Shown here piece after piece: positions 61,100 through 64,000 of a DNA stretch of 64,000 nucleotides (position 1 is the stretch's first letter; the number at the start of each line of letters is the position of its first letter). The position numbers were made by a program, and so were the translations under genes. A model generated the notes under the pieces. It made no database searches. It was not told where the DNA came from and saw nothing but the letters and a program-made list of their open reading frames with translations. The stretch comes from Phragmites australis (Eukaryota; Streptophyta; Magnoliopsida; Poales; Poaceae): NCBI RefSeq assembly GCF_958298935.1, contig NC_084932.1:21617501-21681500 (forward strand). Reading direction: 5' to 3'.

Positions 61100-64000
61100 C
61101 ACTACGTGAAAAATGGACAAATGAGACACACATAAGTGATGGGTCATTACACGACCTGTCACTTATATTACCTCAGGTCGGGACCAGGTATTTACCCATT
61201 ACAGATAATAGATAATAGGTGACAAGTCGTAATATTATCCATCACCTATAACATGAGTGACAGGTAATAACTAAACCCGTCACTTATTAGTTGGTCAAGC
61301 GATAGGTCTTCCTGCACCAGTCATAAGTGACGGATCATGTTACAAACTATCACTTATGACTTGAAAAAGGTGACGGATCTCCCTGGACCAGTTATAAATG
61401 ACGGGTCGTAATATTACCCGTCACTTATAACAAATAATAAGTGACAGCTAATATTATCACCCATCACTTATTACTTAGATCTATTTTAATACCTGGCCAG
61501 CCACTGTACGGGCGAACAGTTACTCAACAGTTCCGCCCGCACAGTGCTGGTGATTTTCACCGGCTCCGGTAGAGATTTTCTAATATCTTGTCGATTTGAA
61601 GTTTGAATTGGTGCTAGGTCTTTCAAGATTTCCATCTCCCCTTTTCTCCTCCTTTCCTTCTACTCTAATCCCTATTTGATAGATTTGTTGTGCTTTGAGC
61701 TGTAATTGGCCATTTTACATCTTTATCCAAAATCTTAGTACAAGTGAGTTGTATTTATGTTAGATTTGATACTAGGTTTGCCCGATCTACCGCGAGATGC
61801 CACAGATCTAGTGTATTTGTATAGAATTTTTAATCGCATGCTTAACCATGAAATTAAGGTAATTATTAATAAAGAATGAATATTTTTACATTAATTGTAG
61901 ATGATGGACAAAAGTTGGATGTATCTTGAGACCCGGACTTGTCCGAAGTACCTGAGCGGGGTGAAGCATTTCATGAGTGCTGCCTTGGCGAATACGAAAG
62001 ATCGTGGTAAAACGGTAATGTATTGTACATGTCGTGACTGCAAGAATGAAAAGAAGTTTCTGAAACTAGACAATATCCATGCACACTTGGTCATGCATGG
62101 ATTTAAAGAGAATTATACATGTTGGAACAAATATGATGAGGAAGGCCTTAACGAGGCAGAGTTGGATTGGGCCCTCCATGCTGATAGTTTGGATCAAGGA
62201 TTTACACACAGTGAAATGGATCATGATCTCAGGGATGAGGACATATTAGGTTTCAATGATAATGATCTCAAAGGTTTTGTGGAGAATGTGGACCAGATTG
62301 TACATGCGGATATTTGGGAACTTGAAGCTTCTACAACTAAAGGCAGCTCATGGTTGGACTGATCAGAGTTTCAAAGAATTGCTGGATGTGCTAAGGGACA
62401 TGTTACCGGAGGGGAACCTAGTGCCAAAGTTGCCCCTTTATCCTAATTGTAAGAAGATAATTTGTCCTTTAGGACTGGAAATAGAAAAAATACATGCATG
62501 TAAGCAGGATTGTATCTTGTTTCGTGGAGATTTTGCAGAGCTGGATCAATGTCCCGTTTGTGGAACCCATTGATATAAGCGTAGAAATGACGGTGGTGAT
62601 GGGGATGGAGGTAAGAAAAGTAAAGGTGATCCTAGGAAGGTGGTGTGGTATTTTCCTGTAATTCCCTTTCTGAAGCGTCTGTTTGCCAATAGAAATGAAG
62701 CATAATTGTTGCGTTGGCATAAGGAGGGTTGTAAGAACGACGCAATAATACGGCACCTGGCAGATTCTGCTCGGTTGATTCCACATTTCGTTGGTTCGGT
62801 GAAGAATTGAGATATATTAGGTTTGCTATGAGCATAGATGGAATGAATCCATTCGGTAACATGAGTACCTCACATAGCACCAGGCCTGTTGTATTATCGA
62901 TCTACAACCTTCCACCCTAGCTTTGTAACAAGCAGAAATACATTATGTTGTCGATCTTGATATCAGGACTTAAACAACCTAGCAACGTATCTATGTGTAC
63001 CTCAGGCCTTTAGTCGATGATCTTAAGAAACTCTGGTCGGAAAGTATCGAGGATTGGGATCAGTACAAGCAAGAGTACTTTACCTTGCACGCCATGTTGT
63101 TTGTCACCATCAATGATCTGCCAGCACTTCTTAACTTGTCAGGTCAGAGCAAAAGAAAAAGTGAAACTTGCCCACATTGCTTGGATGACACATGCAGTTT
63201 GAGGTGGAACAACTCAAAGAAAATAGTGTACATGCGGCATCAACGTTTCCTTCCCAGGAAGCATACGTACCAAAACGTGGACAAGCAGTTCAATGGCACA
63301 AGGGAGAAAGATGTCCACAGTCAGGTTTAAGAATATCAATGTTTCCCTTGGCAAGTGAAAACAATCCTCCAAGGATGATGAACAGTTAGAAATGTGGAAC
63401 AAGAAGTCAATACTATTCGAGCTAGAGTATTGGGAAAAAATAGATGTTCGGCACTCTATCAACAATATGCATGTAAAGAAGAATATCTGTGAGATTCTGA
63501 TCAGTACATTGCTCCAGATGAAGGGAAAAGGAAAGGATCATGAGAATGCACGAACTAACCTTGAAGAAATGGGTTTTGAGGCCGGAGCTCCATGCATATG
63601 ATACTGACAAAGGAAAACACATACCCCTAGCAACTATCACTCTCTTCAAGAAGGAGAAAAAGAATTCTACGAGTTCTTGCATAGTGTGAAAGTTCCCTCT
63701 GGTTACTCATCCAACATCGTAAGACTTGTTTAGGTGAAAGAGCTGAAAATGAATTTTGCAATGATGAGGTCCCATGAATGCCATGTTATGATGACATCAT
63801 TGCTTGCGGTAGCTATTAGGATCATCCTCCCAATAAAGGTTCGCGAGGCTATCCTGAGCCTGTGCTTTTTCTTCAATGCAATTGAACAAAAGGTGCTTGA
63901 TCCAGACTCGTTGGAGGAGCTAGAAAGAAGACACTTTGGGACTCTATATCTTCTTGAGGTATATTTCCCACCATCCTTTTTCTATATCGTGGTACATCTT
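61100..64000 (+). mobile_element. CACTA element (GACGGGTCATAA type) with TNP2 gene, left part
   Basis: Starts CACTACGTGAAAAATGG at 61100, preceded by GCA as the presumptive target duplication. 61130-61470 carries subterminal repeats (AAGTGACGGGTCGTAATATTAC). A TNP2-type gene reads to the right edge. The right terminus lies outside the window. Termini and subterminal motif place it with the small elements at 41772-43591 and 49197-50330, for which it is a candidate autonomous relative, though this copy is broken. Confidence 0.88.
61901..64000 (+). pseudogene. TNP2-type CACTA transposase, degenerate, runs off the window
   Basis: ATG at 61901 directly follows a TTGTAG acceptor. 61901-62340 holds the N-terminal transposase-associated domain (MMDKSWMYLETR, CTCRDCKNEKKF, HAHLVMHGFKENYTCW). 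A frameshift near 62340 leads into the TNP2 part (AAHGWTDQSFKELLDVL, CPLGLEIEKIHACKQDC, CPVCGTH then stop at 62572). It continues in shifted frames (SIDGMNPFGNMSTSH near 62830; EYFTLHAMLFVTINDLPALL and CPHCLDDT in 62995-63330; VRHSINNMHVKKNICEILI in 63392-63601). From about 63700 a DUF4218-like region begins (SHECHVMMTSLL, VREAILSLCFFFNAIEQKVL) and is cut by the edge. Several stops make this copy non-functional. Confidence 0.88.

Overview
The window is plant nuclear DNA, almost certainly from a grass. The single intact host gene has the exon pattern and protein signature of a clade III SWEET sugar transporter of the grass SWEET13/14 type. Nearly everything else is transposable elements of families typical of large grass genomes: En/Spm (CACTA) elements, Ty3/gypsy elements of Tat and Del/Tekay type, a Ty1/copia gag-only element, and L1-type LINEs. 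From memory the protein is closest to panicoid SWEET13 paralogues, so a panicoid or andropogonoid grass is my guess; the species cannot be fixed from this sequence alone.

Layout. 1-8141 is the right-hand part of a CACTA element (terminus at 8141) split by a complete LTR retrotransposon at 61-8012 (5-bp target duplication GCTAC). That retrotransposon lies on the minus strand, shows no recognisable pol, and carries two tandem-repeat arrays and an antisense acidic ORF. 8552-10345 (minus) is the SWEET gene, with a TATA box at 10498-10504. 12288-13763 is a small CACTA element. 14630-19864 is a copia-type element with only a broken gag. 20217-31885 is an 11.7-kb CACTA element (TSD TGT) with degenerate TNP2 and Transposase_24/Ulp1-type genes. 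31981-33332 is a small CACTA element (TSD GTA). 34560-37995 is a decayed Tat-type gypsy 3' half. 38123-41538 is a Del/Tekay-like solo LTR. 41772-43591, 46125-49150, 49197-50330 and 50660-51490 are four more CACTA-type elements, the second holding fragments of a captured gene. 53590-53975 is a LINE tail. 54180-57758 is a CACTA remnant split by a solo LTR at 54796-57297 (TSD ATGAG); part of this was later duplicated in tandem (57026-59194). 59305-61099 is a minus-strand LINE interrupted by another TNP2-bearing CACTA element that runs off the right edge.

The observations I rate highest are these. (1) Two separate Tat-type elements carry related antisense ORFs with an acidic ISxDEE / V(D/E)WDxLE signature at comparable places before their 3' LTRs. 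(2) tRNA-like A-box/B-box modules recur inside at least five CACTA elements. (3) A near-perfect 110-bp-arm foldback lies inside the big CACTA element. (4) A stretch overlapping the SWEET TATA box matches, from memory, the part of the rice SWEET14 promoter bound by Xanthomonas TAL effectors.

The SWEET gene is the only gene here I would expect to serve the plant. The transposon genes are all broken by stops or frameshifts. Several elements keep perfect target-site duplications, so their boundaries are secure even where their genes are dead.
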